Source of the DNA: Bolinopsis microptera
Taxonomy: Eukaryota > Ctenophora > Tentaculata > Lobata > Bolinopsidae
Direction of reading: 5' to 3'
Assembly: GCF_026151205.1 (NCBI RefSeq)
Contig: NC_087081.1
Coordinates: 5,079,246-5,143,245 of the forward strand
DNA length: 64,000 nucleotides
Shown here in pieces: positions 13,431 through 26,671 of this stretch. Position 1 is the stretch's first letter. Each line of letters opens with the position of its first letter. The notes under the pieces were generated by a model. The model made no database searches. It had not been told where the DNA came from and was given only the letters and a program-made list of their open reading frames with translations. The position numbers were made by a program, and so were the translations under genes.

Positions 13431-15689
13431 ATATCCGGTAGTAGAGACTAGGTAGGACAAATGAAACTACTGTTTAGGAGGAAACGCGAGCTTTCAGAGT
13501 ACTACACTTTCATCAGGCTCAAATTATTTGTTATATAGTAGTGTTGAAAGTATTAAAACTCTAAAAGAAAATCTGATCATTTTATAACTTATTGGACGGT
13601 TTGTGACAGTCATTAAGTCGCCTGTCAGTCTTATAAGCGGTCTTAGCGGTCTTTTCAGTGTGCAACCAAGAGCTTGGTCCCTCTGTAGTGAAACAAGGTG
13701 TTGATTGTAAACTAGAAAAAATATGGAAGCCAGCACTCCAACATATCCATTTGACACATCAACAAACATTATAAAAACCCCACAACAAACAAACCCAAGT
13801 TTGACCTTAACTTTTACAAAAAAAAAACAAAAGCTACCGAAGCGCACAACAACAAAAAATCGACAACTCTCAGAAAAGCGCAACAAAATACCCAAACTAC
13901 ACGCTCTCTGACACACTGACACACGCACACTAGCCCACCCTTCACGTTCCTTGCCCACACGTACAGTTGGGGTAGCTAGGGTTAAGCTATCATGCTGTAG
14001 CTGTTGAAATGCGACTTAAAATTCCTGGAGCTCTCTATTCAATATATATTATAGTTATGTTATATATATATGTGATACTTATATGCTGTTCTATCATGTT
14101 GCTCTAGCTCTCTCGTTGAAATATAACACTGAATTACTAGCTAAAAACGGAGTAATATTTATGTTTTATATATTGTATCGCTTGATATACTTTAATATGA
14201 TGTGTGCGTTGTGTTATTAAGTTATATAGTTATGTTAAGGTCCATGTGCATGATGTGCTTGTATATCAAGCTGCCGTGTGGGCGCTTAATTAAGCGAAAA
14301 CTTTAATTAGCAGTATAAATTAGTACGTGTAGCTAAATTATTGAATGAGGAGTTGGCGAACACAATTATCAACAAAATACTAAATAGTCTTAAAATTGAA
14401 AAATAAAGTTCAAAATTATATCGCTGAATATTATAATAATAGCACAGATCCAAGTATTAAAATAGTCAACGCGATAAAGTCCTTAAAATAGCTCCTAAAG
14501 ATCAGTAATTCTCTCCGTACAAGTCGGCACTACAGCTCACTTCAAAAACGAATGTGTCTCCATGGCGGGTGATCCTGCGGGTCACAACACACCGTGAAAA
14601 CACGTGGCAGCTCGGAACAGGGTCTGAAGTGCGTCATTTGGCACGTGCACGTTCCATATGTTGCCATGGTAACTGCTCCTGAAGTGCGTCAATGTAAACT
14701 CCGACAAGATAACTATGCCTACATCTAGCTCCTGTGTTCCTGACCTCCCAGACTTTTAGAAAATATAAGGTATGTTGTACGTGCAGACGTGAGACGGGAC
14801 AAGTCTTCTGGATTATTCAGAACATGCGATATTGGTGGGGGTCTATGAAAGATGTTTTTGGTTGGCAGATGAAACGAGTTATAAAAACGAAAAAAATACT
14901 TCTCGATTTCCCTTGTCAGAAATGTTACATATCCAACTACTTAGCTCCAACGAAAACAATTGAACTGTCGTAAAAAAAGGATAATTTTGTTAACAACAAC
15001 GTTTGCCAAAACTATATAAACGATGCAGCTTTGACTTTGTGCCAAGAGGGCGTATAATATCCGTGGGACTGTGGCGTTTTAGAATTTTCCACATTAAGCG
15101 GATGATGGCATACCCATCCCTCCCTCTCTGTATTGACGTTCATTCTCTTACTCTTATAGCCAATAATCGAGATCTACAGCTAATTCCACATATCATCATG
15201 TTCTAGAAACTATTATAGAGTTGGCTTTGTGACAAGGACTTAAAGAGGACCAGAGGTGGGTACTATGACAAACAGGTTTTAGTAAAATCGCACTGAGGAA
15301 CCGGATAGTATTATAGTTTAACTGGAGGAAAGTACGGAGTTGGACAGATATACAGCGGAGGACACTACGTCGGGCGACACTACGGCTTTATGACAACGAC
15401 TAATGCTCGGTTGCGGCAAACAGCAGGTTTTAATGTTAGAGCAAGGATCCAAAAAGGGTGGACAGCACGACGGAGTGAGGCTAAAAATGTGAAATTAACC
15501 GTGCTAGTGGCCTCCGCCGTAGTGTGCCCCGCCGTAGTGTCCTATACCCGCTACCAAAACCTTTCTTAGGAGTAATATTAAGCTGCAAACATAACACAGC
15601 TACACATCTTATGACAAAGAAATCATACCTAATTAGAAGCGAGTGTTAAATAAAAGGTAGCATTACTTAGCGTTCAATATATCCCAGAT

Positions 15690-15797
15690 AATTCTGCTGC
15701 AGATGTGGAGCGGTCATTTAACATTATTAGTGCTTGGAGATGGCAACCATTCAGGAGTTGTAAAGATGCAGCTTTGCTTGATAGATTGACTCGATAA
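15690..15797 (+). pseudogene. hAT-type transposase C-terminal remnant
   Basis: A 35-codon open frame reads NSAADVERSFNIISAWRW and continues to a TAA at 15795. The pattern N-S/A-x-x-x-ERSF-x-x-(I/M) followed by an aromatic/basic stretch is typical of the C-terminal dimerisation region of hAT transposases (similar to SNAxxERxFS). No upstream catalytic domain, DDE residues or terminal repeats were found, so this is a decayed fragment. The assignment rests on a short motif and could be chance. Confidence 0.35.
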
Positions 15798-16513
15798 ATT
15801 AACCTTATATCTATAATGAAAGATGAAATATGAAAAGGGGACACTTTGTCATCGGTTCACTTTGCCATACATGTTTAATTACAATCTAAATCAATTTAAT
15901 GGTGGTGTGTGAATTAAAGCTTGCTATTATTTTGCCTACAGATTATGTTTTTTCAGTTAGTATTACATGAATGTAACGATTGCGGTTTATTTTTATATTA
16001 TACTGTATTGAATAAACCGGTTTCAAAGCCCTTATGGATGGCCCTCGGGTCTTTAAAACAAACATAATAGTTCTTATCTCTGACATCTATTTAGGGCAGC
16101 AACGCCAGGTGCGCACACATTTTGCGCGATGACTTGTAGCATTGTAAAATTACTCGAAGGTTGTCATATTTCATTCTAAAATAAAAGTTTTTAAAGGTTC
16201 TTTTATAGGTGATCACATGGCAATGATGGTACATTTTCTGAATTCTATTGTAAAATCAAGTATAAAAATGCAACAAACATAAAACGGCAAACTATGCGAC
16301 TTCGTACCTTAGTTTACGTTAGAGAGCTAATACAAATATGAACAATTCGCAACCATCTTGAATGAACAATACATTTCATACATCATTTACACTTTTGCAT
16401 AAAAGGTATGCAATGTTTCCTTATTTATAGGTCAATAATACACTAATGAATAATGAACACAACAATCCGCAAGTTATTAAGTTATACAGTTATAATGAAC
16501 AGAACACTCCGCA

Positions 16514-18161
16514 AGTTATAAAGTTATAAAGTTATAAAGTTATAAAGTTATAAAGTTATAAAGTTATAAAGTTATAAAGTTATAAAGTTATAAAGTTATA
16601 AAGTTATAAAGTTATAAAGTTATAAAGTTATAAAGTTATAAAGTTATAAAGTTATAAAGTTATAAAGTTATAAAGTTATAAAGTTATAAAGTTATAAAGT
16701 TATAAAGTTATAAAGTTATAAAGTTATAAAGTTATAAAGTTATAAAGTTATAAAGTTATAAAGTTATAAAGTTATAAAGTTATAAAGTTATAAAGTTATA
16801 AAGTTATAAAGTTATAAAGTTATAAAGTTATAAAGTTATAAAGTTATAAAGTTATAAAGTTATAAAGTTATAAAGTTATAAAGTTATAAAGTTATAAAGT
16901 TATAAAGTTATAAAGTTATAAAGTTATAAAGTTATAAAGTTATAAAGTTATAAAGTTATAAAGTTATAAAGTTATAAAGTTATAAAGTTATAAAGTTATA
17001 AAGTTATAAAGTTATAAAGTTATAAAGTTATAAAGTTATAAAGTTATAAAGTTATAAAGTTATAAAGTTATAAAGTTATAAAGTTATAAAGTTATAAAGT
17101 TATAAAGTTATAAAGTTATAAAGTTATAAAGTTATAAAGTTATAAAGTTATAAAGTTATAAAGTTATAAAGTTATAAAGTTATAAAGTTATAAAGTTATA
17201 AAGTTATAAAGTTATAAAGTTATAAAGTTATAAAGTTATAAAGTTATAAAGTTATAAAGTTATAAAGTTATAAAGTTATAAAGTTATAAAGTTATAAAGT
17301 TATAAAGTTATAAAGTTATAAAGTTATAAAGTTATAAAGTTATAAAGTTATAAAGTTATAAAGTTATAAAGTTATAAAGTTATAAAGTTATAAAGTTATA
17401 AAGTTATAAAGTTATAAAGTTATAAAGTTATAAAGTTATAAAGTTATAAAGTTATAAAGTTATAAAGTTATAAAGTTATAAAGTTATAAAGTTATAAAGT
17501 TATAAAGTTATAAAGTTATAAAGTTATAAAGTTATAAAGTTATAAAGTTATAAAGTTATAAAGTTATAAAGTTATAAAGTTATAAAGTTATAAAGTTATA
17601 AAGTTATAAAGTTATAAAGTTATAAAGTTATAAAGTTATAAAGTTATAAAGTTATAAAGTTATAAAGTTATAAAGTTATAAAGTTATAAAGTTATAAAGT
17701 TATAAAGTTATAAAGTTATAAAGTTATAAAGTTATAAAGTTATAAAGTTATAAAGTTATAAAGTTATAAAGTTATAAAGTTATAAAGTTATAAAGTTATA
17801 AAGTTATAAAGTTATAAAGTTATAAAGTTATAAAGTTATAAAGTTATAAAGTTATAAAGTTATAAAGTTATAAAGTTATAAAGTTATAAAGTTATAAAGT
17901 TATAAAGTTATAAAGTTATAAAGTTATAAAGTTATAAAGTTATAAAGTGATAAAGTTATAAAGTTATAAAGTTATAAAGTTATAAAGTTATAAAGTTATA
18001 AAGTTATAAAGTTATAAAGTTATAAAGTTATAAAGTTATAAAGTTATAAAGTTATAAAGTTATAAAGTTATAAAGTTATAAAGTTATAAAGTTATAAAGT
18101 TATAAAGTTATAAAGTTATAAAGTTATAAAGTTATAAAGTTATAAAGTTATAAAGTTATAA
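16514..18161. repeat. 8-bp satellite (GTTATAAA), about 205 uninterrupted units
   Basis: Nearly perfect gttataaa over 1.65 kb, with a single evident variant (aagtgataaag at about 17947). The preceding 70 bp hold a degenerate doublet (ccgcaagttat...ttataatgaaca), the apparent seed. The array ends in ttataatgaatcc, which echoes the left flank. Confidence 0.98.
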
Positions 18162-18431
18162 TGAATCCGACTCTAAAAGAAAATGAATGCCACTAACCGC
18201 GGGCTCTAAGGGACACAGCTAATATTGGGGATACCTAGGAAAAATATAATTCTAAAGATATAATGGAAGCTGGGTAAATGCGGCTATATTTAGCACACTC
18301 TGGTAGTTCAGATTCTGAACTTCTGAACTTCAGAACAACAGCGCCTGGAATTTCTATTAGCATATCTGAAAAGAGTTAAAAGATAGAGGCTGGAGATGGT
18401 ACACGGTAGTCCCGTTATGTAGACTCATATG

Positions 18432-19085
18432 AGTATTTATAAGAGTCTGTAGTTGCTAGACCTACACCAGTATTTATAAAAGTCTGTAGTAGCTAGACCT
18501 ACACCAGTATTTATAAGAGTCTGTAGTAGCTAGACCTACACCAGTATTTATAAGAGTCTGTAGTAGCTAGACCTACACCAGTATTTATAAGAGTCTGTAG
18601 TAGCTAGACCTACACCAGTATTTATAAGAGTCTTTAGTAGCTTGACCTACACCAGTATTTATAAGAGTCTGTAGTAGCTAGACCTACACCAGTATTTATA
18701 AGAGTCTGTAGTAGCTAGACCTACACCAGTATTTATAAGAGTCTGTAGTAGCTTGACCTACACCAGTATTTATAAGAGTCTGTAGTAGCTTGACCTACAC
18801 CAGTATTTATAAGAGTCTGTAGTAGCTAGACCTACACCAGTATTTATAAGAGTCTGTAGTAGCTTGACCTACACCAGTATTTATAAGAGTCTGTAGTAGC
18901 TTGACCTACACCAGTATTTATAAGAGTCTGTAGTAGCTAGACCTACACCAGTATTTATAAGAGTCTGTAGTAGCTTGACCTACACCAGTATTTATAAGAG
19001 TCTGTAGTAGCTTGACCTACACCAGTATTTATAAGAGTCTGTAGTAGCTTGACCTACACCAGTATTTATAAGAGTCTGTTGTAGC
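18432..19085. repeat. 37-bp minisatellite, about 17-18 units
   Basis: The unit begins agagtctgtagtagctagac and continues ctacaccagtatttata. Variants are mainly gctaGac versus gctTGac. Units are highly alike, indicating recent homogenisation. Confidence 0.95.
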
Positions 19086-19305
19086 TAGACTAACATAGGT
19101 TTACCCTGCAACCATGAAGCTGGAAAAAAGGTTTTTCCTGGGATTCCAAATGAAATTTATTTGAAACTATTTAGTCAACCCTGGTAAAAGAGTCTGTAGT
19201 AGCTAGACTAACATAGGTTTACTCTGCAACCATGAAGCTGGAAAAAAGGTTTTTCCTGGGATTCCAAATGAAATTTATTTGAAACTATTTAGTCAACCCT
19301 GGTAA
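19070..19305. repeat. 118-bp tandem duplication flanking the 37-bp array
   Basis: The segment gtagctagactaacataggt onward through ctggtaaaa occurs twice with a 118-bp period. Each copy begins inside a minisatellite unit, so the array edge was duplicated together with its flank. Confidence 0.9.
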
Positions 19306-19309
19306 AACA

Positions 19310-20540
19310 CTTACTTACTTACTACAATGTGTTACCATGGTTACTAACACTTACCCCTTAACCATCTTTTCCTCACCGAGCGGCTCCATTCCTTGCATCA
19401 GGTACTAGCTGAACTCTCTCTAGCATTGGTTCCTCCTAACACTGCGTGAGGTAAATATACTGTGAAACACATTACACTGGCAACACACATACTCAAAAAC
19501 AGAAAAATAGCTTTTTAATGAACTGCAGTTGTTTAATTTCGTTACTAAATATCTCGTATGAATATCAAATGTGCATCCAGAAGCGAAGGTGGTACGGAAA
19601 TATGTTGCAATCGGAAAAAAACAAAATTGAGCAATAACGAATAATTGTATTTGATGCTTAAAGATGAAAGCTGTTAATTATAATGAGACCAAACTGAAGC
19701 TGTCAAAATACAAATTCAGTTTCTATTTTGTAACAAACTGGAAAAAAATAAAACGGCTAAATTCTATAAAAGCTCCAGATACTATCCTTCAACTGGAAAT
19801 CACACAAATTGTTTCTTCAAAGGAATATAAAGAATGAAGCAATACCAAAAAAGTGCAGGGCATAAAGCACTTTTGTGAAAATGCAAACCAAATTTGTATA
19901 AGTGACAGTTTTTGTAACGAAAGCATTTGTACACATTTACACTCCTATACAGGCCAGCAGAAAGCGAATGTCTCCTAACTAAATAATAAACTATTTCCAT
20001 ATAATTCTACTCAGTTCTAAGGACCATTTATTATCAGCTAATCTAAACGTTGCAAACTACTACTATCAAAAGAAATGAAAACTGGGCTAACACTTTTAGA
20101 TTCCTGGTACAACAGAATTACTTAAATACCCAAATAGTGTAACCTCCAGGAATTCATACCCAGCGGTATTTGTAGGGTGCGGTGGACCACACCGTCATGA
20201 GTATTAGCGTGACGTTTCAGGAATCAGTTAGCTAGATTAACAAAAAGTTGTACTGCAGGAATTTAAGTCGATTTTAGGAGTCCGATGGGCGATTAAATAT
20301 TATTAAATATTAAATTGTCAGCCTCTCCACAGTGCAATTCTGTAGAATTATACCCATTTCTGGTTATACTCCTAAAAAGGTAAAGAAGGTATTTATATAT
20401 AGTCTGCGTCAGCTCGACAGAATTATCACCAAATTAAAGATGAAGCTTGTGAATGAAGGAACAACGTAGCCTCCTGCTAACGAATACGTAGACTCTGCAG
20501 CTTCTTTTTTTACGGAAAAGTTCGAAATTAAATGATCTGG
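19310..20540. other. Gene-free stretch
   Basis: AT-rich sequence with no supported gene or element. Confidence 0.45.
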
Positions 20541-20545
20541 CAGTT

Positions 20546-20830
20546 TTAAATTAGGCAAAGAAAGAGATCTTTCAGCTCATGATTGTTCGGGTCACCGATT
20601 TCAACGCACATAATAAACTGAGCCCAATTTAGCTTATCGAGCTCAGAACATTCAGGTCTCAACATTTTCAAAATATCTAAAAGATTACAAGGATGATATA
20701 GAAGACAACGGAAATTTCTGAAGAAACGCAGAATTTTCGAAAGCATGAGCATTCGGTATAGCTGCGTGTCAAAGGTTGACATGTATGTAATGCATTGCGA
20801 ATAGCTGTCATTTTCATACCCAATTTGCAC
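20546..20830 (-). CDS. Unrecognised open frame, possible terminal exon or pseudogene
   Basis: An open frame of about 95 codons bounded by an in-frame TAA just upstream. It has no initiating ATG at its 5' end, so if real it is an exon or fragment. The product reads as plausible protein: an aromatic/basic stretch (LRFFRNFRCLLYHPCNLLDI), then LRPECSELDKLNWAQF and GDPNNHELKDLF, ending LCLI. No family was recognised and no strong acceptor was identified. Codon usage looks less random than neighbouring ORFs, which is the main reason to list it. Confidence 0.25.
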   Translation of the reverse strand: MQIGYENDSYSQCITYMSTFDTQLYRMLMLSKILRFFRNFRCLLYHPCNLLDILKMLRPECSELDKLNWAQFIMCVEIGDPNNHELKDLFLCLI

Positions 20831-20839
20831 ATGTTATTA

Positions 20840-23150
20840 ACTATTATAACTCACCACAATACTGACAGACTCCGCAAGCAATCCTCGCGCTGTCATTGAA
20901 CAACGTGATCAATAGTACGTGATTAAAATATGCACATATCATAATTAATCCAGATCTTAATATTCTAATAATTAAGATTATGACTAATAATTCTATTGGC
21001 GAACTTGCACACTAAAGTCTAAAGTACAAAAGTACAGAAAGGAAAACCAGAAAGCAAAATTAACTAGACATCGAGAACAATTGACTAATTCTTGTAATCC
21101 AATGCCGAAAATTCTGGAAGCATCTGAAACAAGGAACTGTTAAACCCTGAATTTCAAGCCATAGAACCAAAGGAGCCTACTTGAAAGACGAGCAAAACAT
21201 CCCCTTATAAAGCGTATATAATACAACACGGTAGCAGTAGTGGAGACTAGATATAACGAGATATATAACCGTATATAGAGCCAGGGTAGACAATTTAAAA
21301 GCGAGCAGTCTGCAGCCTATCTTCCGAGTGCTATGTAACTATGGAAACCCTAGAGGGTATGTTAAATGTTGGATGAGACCTTGTGCTGTGCTAATATCTG
21401 CTTGTGTCTTACTTTCTTCAGAAATGGAGCCTCTGAGGAAGGTTAAGCGTAACTTATTAAACACAGCTGGAAGTTAAAACAGGGATATTTAGTTCTGTTC
21501 AATCTGAAGGTACGTGTTGAGAGAAAATAATTACTGGCAAGTCCGAAACTCCCGGTTTCGCTATTGATTACCTCGGTTAGTGTAGTCTAAAACCTTGTAA
21601 TGTTACTTTTTATTTATTGAATGCACAATGATTTATTCATATTGAAAGCTTTACTAAAAGATGCCGAAAGATTATCAATTATGTTTAAAGTTATCTCGGG
21701 GTTTAGGTTCGTCACGACTCACGTTGTAAAGTTATAGTTGCTAGTATAAACACTAAACAAATGCTTCTTATACTATTAGTTTTTAAAAGTAACTCTCAGA
21801 TAAGTTAAAGTAGATTAAACTATATTATTCAGATGATGTGGATTTTGCCAGTAATGATTAAGCGTGTCACACGGAACTTAACCCAAACTATACTTTTATT
21901 TTGCTATGTAGTTACAGTTTAAATTGACATCCCAAATTCATGGAAAACATAACAAATTAAACAAGTTATTACGGAAGAAAAGAAATTATCCTATTAGAAC
22001 ATAATTACAGAAACAGCCCTGCAACTCTAACCAAACCAACACAACTCCAGCAACAGTATGGCAACAATACCACTCCAGTGACGTTAATGATCACACTCCC
22101 TCCCCCCACGTACCAACCCCCACTAATCAGACACAAACACAACCAGAAAATAATGTACAACTCTAACAACAACGCAGTATAGAGATATACGTTACAACGT
22201 CGTATATTATAAAGGAGTCAAGCCAATTAGCTGGCTTGGGAACGGGCTAAATATACGCACTATAATTTACTATTAATCAAATTATACTACGTACACACTA
22301 ACAGTGTGTGTGTGTTTTGCAAGAAACTTTCGATATACGAAAGCAAAGATTTATACATCAGAGAGAGAGAGGGTGTGAGATGTTTAAACGGATTTTCAGT
22401 TTGGCAGTTCATGGCAGTTCGTGACAAATTGTTGGCAAGTGCAGAAGAAATGAGCTTGGTGATGCAGGTAGCTAAACCAAATTATTGCACGGAATACAAA
22501 GCTAAAGCTAATAAATTAAGCAAACGGTAAAACTAAAAGCATTATTTCTAACTCTGCCTTCCTCCAGTAATACGGATACAAAAGGGCTCGACTAGTCCCT
22601 ACTGCAGTACAAATGAGAAGGATAAATCAGATACGATAGAAGGAAGTTGTAGGGCTGCTCCACCCGGGCCACTATAACACTAACATACCATAGCCTACCA
22701 GATATATTGATATAGAGCAAAGCCTTTGATATAATCATACCAGAAATTATTAGACTACTACAGCTAGTGCTGACAATTATTAGAGCGCAATTTTAAAGTT
22801 TTACTAGACGGATCAGGTCTGTAAAAATACCCGAAAAATTTGAAAACGAACTTTTGGAGCTCCTGAGAAAAACAACGATAGCATGATGTATGCATTGAGC
22901 TGTATAGTGTATAATGGGTTAATTTTAGCTGAGCAAGCACCACGCTTTACTCTAAGTATATTTACATCTCCACTAGGAAATTAACCAGCATGGTGATTCA
23001 GATAATTGTACAAAATGGATGCTAAATATATTCAAATAAAAACACACATGTATAAATATAATCATATGCAATGTACTATTACACGTATAAGAACACGATA
23101 AGTCTGGGATAAATCAGACCGGGGTTGCAGGAGAGGGTAGCTTGAAAGAT
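20840..23150. other. Gene-free stretch
   Basis: AT-rich, with no supported gene. A 74-codon plus-strand ORF at 22306-22530 has no recognisable domain or splice context. Confidence 0.45.
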
Positions 23151-23159
23151 TTAAATCTC

Positions 23160-24243
23160 ATCCTGGTAGCTGAGGTGGGCGCTTGAGTATCTCCCCCCAG
23201 CAACCTCATCTTGGTAGCTAAGGTGGGCGCGTGAGTATCTCTCCCCTAGCAACCTCATCCAGCATCCTGGTAGCTAAGGTGGGCGCGTGAGTATCTCCCC
23301 CAGCAACCTCATCCTGGTAGCTAAGGTGGGCGCGTGAGTATCTCTCCTAGCAACCTCATCCAGCATCCTGGTAGCTAAGGTGGGCGCGTGAGTATCTCCC
23401 CCCAGCAACCTCATCCTGGTAGCTAAGGTGGGCGCGTGAGTATCTCTCCTAGCAACCTCATCCAGCATCCTGGTAGCTGAGGTGGGCGCGTGAGTATCTC
23501 CCCCAGCAACCTCATCCAGCATCCTGGTAGCTGAGGTGGGCGCGTGAGTATCTCTCCTCATGAGCAACCTCATCCTCACATCCTGGTAGCTGAGGTGGGC
23601 GCGTGAGTATCTCTCCTAGCAACCTCATCCAGCATCCTGGTAGCTGAGGTTGGCGCGTGAGTATCTCTCCTAGCAACCTCATCCAGCATCCTGGTAGCTA
23701 AGGTGGGCGCGTGAGTATCTCTCCCCAGCAACCTCATCCTGGTAGCTGAGGTGGGTGCGTGAGTATCTCTCCTAGCAACCTCATCCAGCATCCTGGTAAC
23801 TGAGGTGGGCGCGTGAGTATCTCCACTAGCAACCTCATCCAGCATCCTGGTAGCTAAGGTGGGCGCGTGAGTATCTCTCCCCAGCAACCTCATCCTGGTA
23901 GCTGAGGTGGGTGCGTGAGTATCTCTCCCCAGCAACCTCATCCAGCATCCTGGTAGCTAAGGTGGGCGCGTGAGTATCTCTCCTAGCAACCTCATCCAGC
24001 ATCCTGGTAGCTAAGGTGGGCGCGTGAGTATCTCTCCCCAGCAACCTCATCCTGGTAGCTGAGGTGGGTGCGTGAGTATCTCTCCTAGCAACCTCATCCA
24101 GCATCCTGGTAGCTGAGGTGGGCGCGTGAGTATCTCCCCCAGCAACCTCATCCTGGTAGCTAAGGTGGGCGCGTGAGTATCTCTCCTAGCAACCTCATCC
24201 AGCATCCTGGTAGCTGAGGTGGGCGCGTGAGTATCTCCCCCAG
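23160..24243. repeat. 54/47-bp minisatellite with splice-site-like motifs, about 21 units
   Basis: Units run cctggtagctgaggtgggcg, then cgtgagtatctctcctagca, then acctcatccagcat. Short units lack the last 7 bp. On the plus strand each unit carries a donor-like GTGAGTAT followed 8-10 bp later by a pyrimidine tract ending CTAG or CCAG. On the minus strand 54-bp units are open as an 18-residue repeat (RMLDEVARRDTHAPTSAT), but the 47-bp units break the frame, so it is probably not coding. Confidence 0.95.
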
Positions 24244-24249
24244 CTTTGT

Positions 24250-26600
24250 ACGACTACCTGCTCACGAAGCTCTATTATAATAGAGCAGCAGCAGCTCCCC
24301 ATCCTAATATAGTACAGAATGTGCTGCCCTTTTAGGCTCACCAGAGATATGCTGGGCAATATTTGTACCGTTGTCATTATAATTATAGATGTTGAGCTGC
24401 TCCGATACTGTTTACGGCTTCGTCTATAATAAGATATTTAGTGCAGGTAATTATAGTTCAGTTATCAGTACTACTACTAGGATTCTGATCAGCGACAGTT
24501 TACTAATAGAATTAGAAGGGATAACAGTCCTGACACCAAAGCTATACCGCACGAGATATGGGTGTTTCACTTACTTGGGTTCAGTCTTATGACTAACAGT
24601 AACAGGATTAAGGGTATCGCGTGAGCGATGCAATTTTGGTATCTATATCGATGAATTTGGGAGCCGGTTCAAAAATGTTGTTTGAACGAATTTGTGACCG
24701 ATCAGGTTAGCATGAAATTAATTTGAACCATTGAAAGCTTATAGTTAGAGCCCCGATTCTTTATCTTTTCTAGTTAGTAAAACTTTTTTCCTTTTAAACG
24801 TATTAAATGTAAAAAAACAAATTCAACAATCTATTACAAAAGCCCAATTTTACAGTTTTTTGGGATGAAAAAAAAATTGTTCAAAAAAATCGTTTTAGTC
24901 GGGAACCGTGTCATTTCGAAAACAAAATCGCTTTTGTCATATGACATTAAAATGTTTATATATCGATATACGTGTAATTTCTTAAACAAAGAGAACTTGC
25001 AAGGGTTTTTTAAGCAATTTTAAGTCTGATCCCACATTGTTTTATGATATTTAATGTTTCTGAACGATTTCCCTAACCCGAATCTCATCGTAGACCATCA
25101 ACAATTATAACTATGTCCCAAGTGACTACAAAAATTATATTCGACAAATACGAAACACCCAATCCTTTTCGAAATTGAAGGCCAAACATTACCATTCAAT
25201 TTAAATTAACAAAAAAAAACTTAAAAGTATATTATATGAAAGGAATATATTATAGCTGCACATGAATGACCAGAAAATTGAATTCAATAAGTATTCAATC
25301 GTTTTCTTTCCTAAATTTTTAGAAAATTAAAAATTTTTTTTTGCAGCAGATCTTGTTATAAATTCGACTATCCCAAAACCTGGCTTTATCTTCAATCTCG
25401 ACCCGTTGCTCATATGAGACCTGTTCAAAATAAAAGTGTGCCACGTTCTACCTCTCCGTCACTCTGGGTTGCAACAGATCAAGTTAGAATGTGGTAGTAA
25501 CAATATCAATCATTAAGTAAAGATCATCAGATATAGTCATCATTATTTTTACTTTAAGGAAAGTAAGTGTCAGTAGCGAGGGGATATTGAGTTAGTGTCA
25601 CGCACACTTACAGTTACCACATGGCGTGACATACAAACGTCAAGTATTATTTAGGTTTATAACTTAAAATGTCTTAAAATCTCGAATGATCCTATTATGA
25701 GTTTCAAATAACCCATTCCATGACTGACTAATATCAATAATGGTGCAAACATATCCCTTATGTAGGTGCTGATTGATCTAAGAACAATTTACACCGATAA
25801 ACTATACATAATGACTCATTAACAAGGCATAAATAATGATGCATAAATGAAAAATTAACGTATGTCCTTACTATTGTCACATAGATCTAGGGCCTGAACA
25901 TAAATTTCCATTAGCTCTAAAAAACTGAAGAAAAAAAAACAGCTTGCGAACTATGCACATTTGCGCCGCTTAAAACAAGTAATGAGCAAATATAAAAACG
26001 TTTAAATATTCTTAAATTCTACTAGTCCTAAAAACGAAAAGAGAATTGTAAGCCTATTAGCACCTAATAACATGGCACAGTACACGTACAGTACCGTGTA
26101 CGCATCTTTGACAACACATGGTCAGGACTGCAGAGTTGGATGTTATCCAGCACCAGTCAAGCACCCCCTTTGAAATATCGTAAATCCTAATTAACATGAC
26201 CGTGAAGTTGTGAGACTGAACACGTTAATGAGCTCTCAGCTGGACGTTCTCCCATATGTTATACAAGTATTAAACTGTCATGTAAAGCACATTAAACTGT
26301 ATATGATGACGTGAAAGACAGAAAGCGGGGGCGCTAATGAAGGCTGTTTTAGTCAGACTCAAAACTTCAAAAGAGAAAAAAAGAGAAAGATTTATGACTC
26401 ATAAATTATGAGAAAATTATGAGAAATGCTTTCTCCTTTCTCTCCGAAACGATGATTGGTATTTCGTCCTTCTGTCGGACTATCCCACGACACGTCTGTA
26501 CATTACATAGTCGCTAGGAAGAGCTGATGACCCTGTTATAATTACTGTATACTGGAGACTCCCCACCACATACTGCAGCTACTCCTGTCACGAGACGTTC
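24250..26600. other. Gene-free stretch
   Basis: No supported gene. 24640-25420 has the even, poly-A/T-rich texture of a dispersed repeat (many ttcaaaaaa/ttttcgaa strings), but no termini or coding remnant were found. Confidence 0.4.
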
Positions 26601-26625
26601 TGGTGATTTATTGAGGAAGTCACCA

Positions 26626-26671
26626 GGGTTACCAGGGTTACCAGGGTTACCAGGGTTACCAGGGTTACCAG
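26626..26671. repeat. 9-bp repeat (CCAGGGTTA), five units
   Basis: Five perfect units. They lie inside a 92-codon plus-strand open frame (26611-26889) and would encode (LPG)n there. The frame has no ATG before the repeat and no recognised domain. Confidence 0.9.

Noticed and set aside
13444-13530. Minus-strand CTGATGA...GAAA segment as a second hammerhead of a Penelope-like 3' end
   Set aside because: The two core strings are present, but the flanks pair with each other (GAGC/GCTC) instead of forming stems I and III, and no element protein is nearby.
13524-13958. 144-codon minus-strand ORF
   Set aside because: Low-complexity F/V-rich reading opposite an A-rich strand; no domain and no splice logic.
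23160-24243. CRISPR-like direct repeats
   Set aside because: Units are contiguous, without unique spacers, and the genome is animal; the same holds for all other arrays here.
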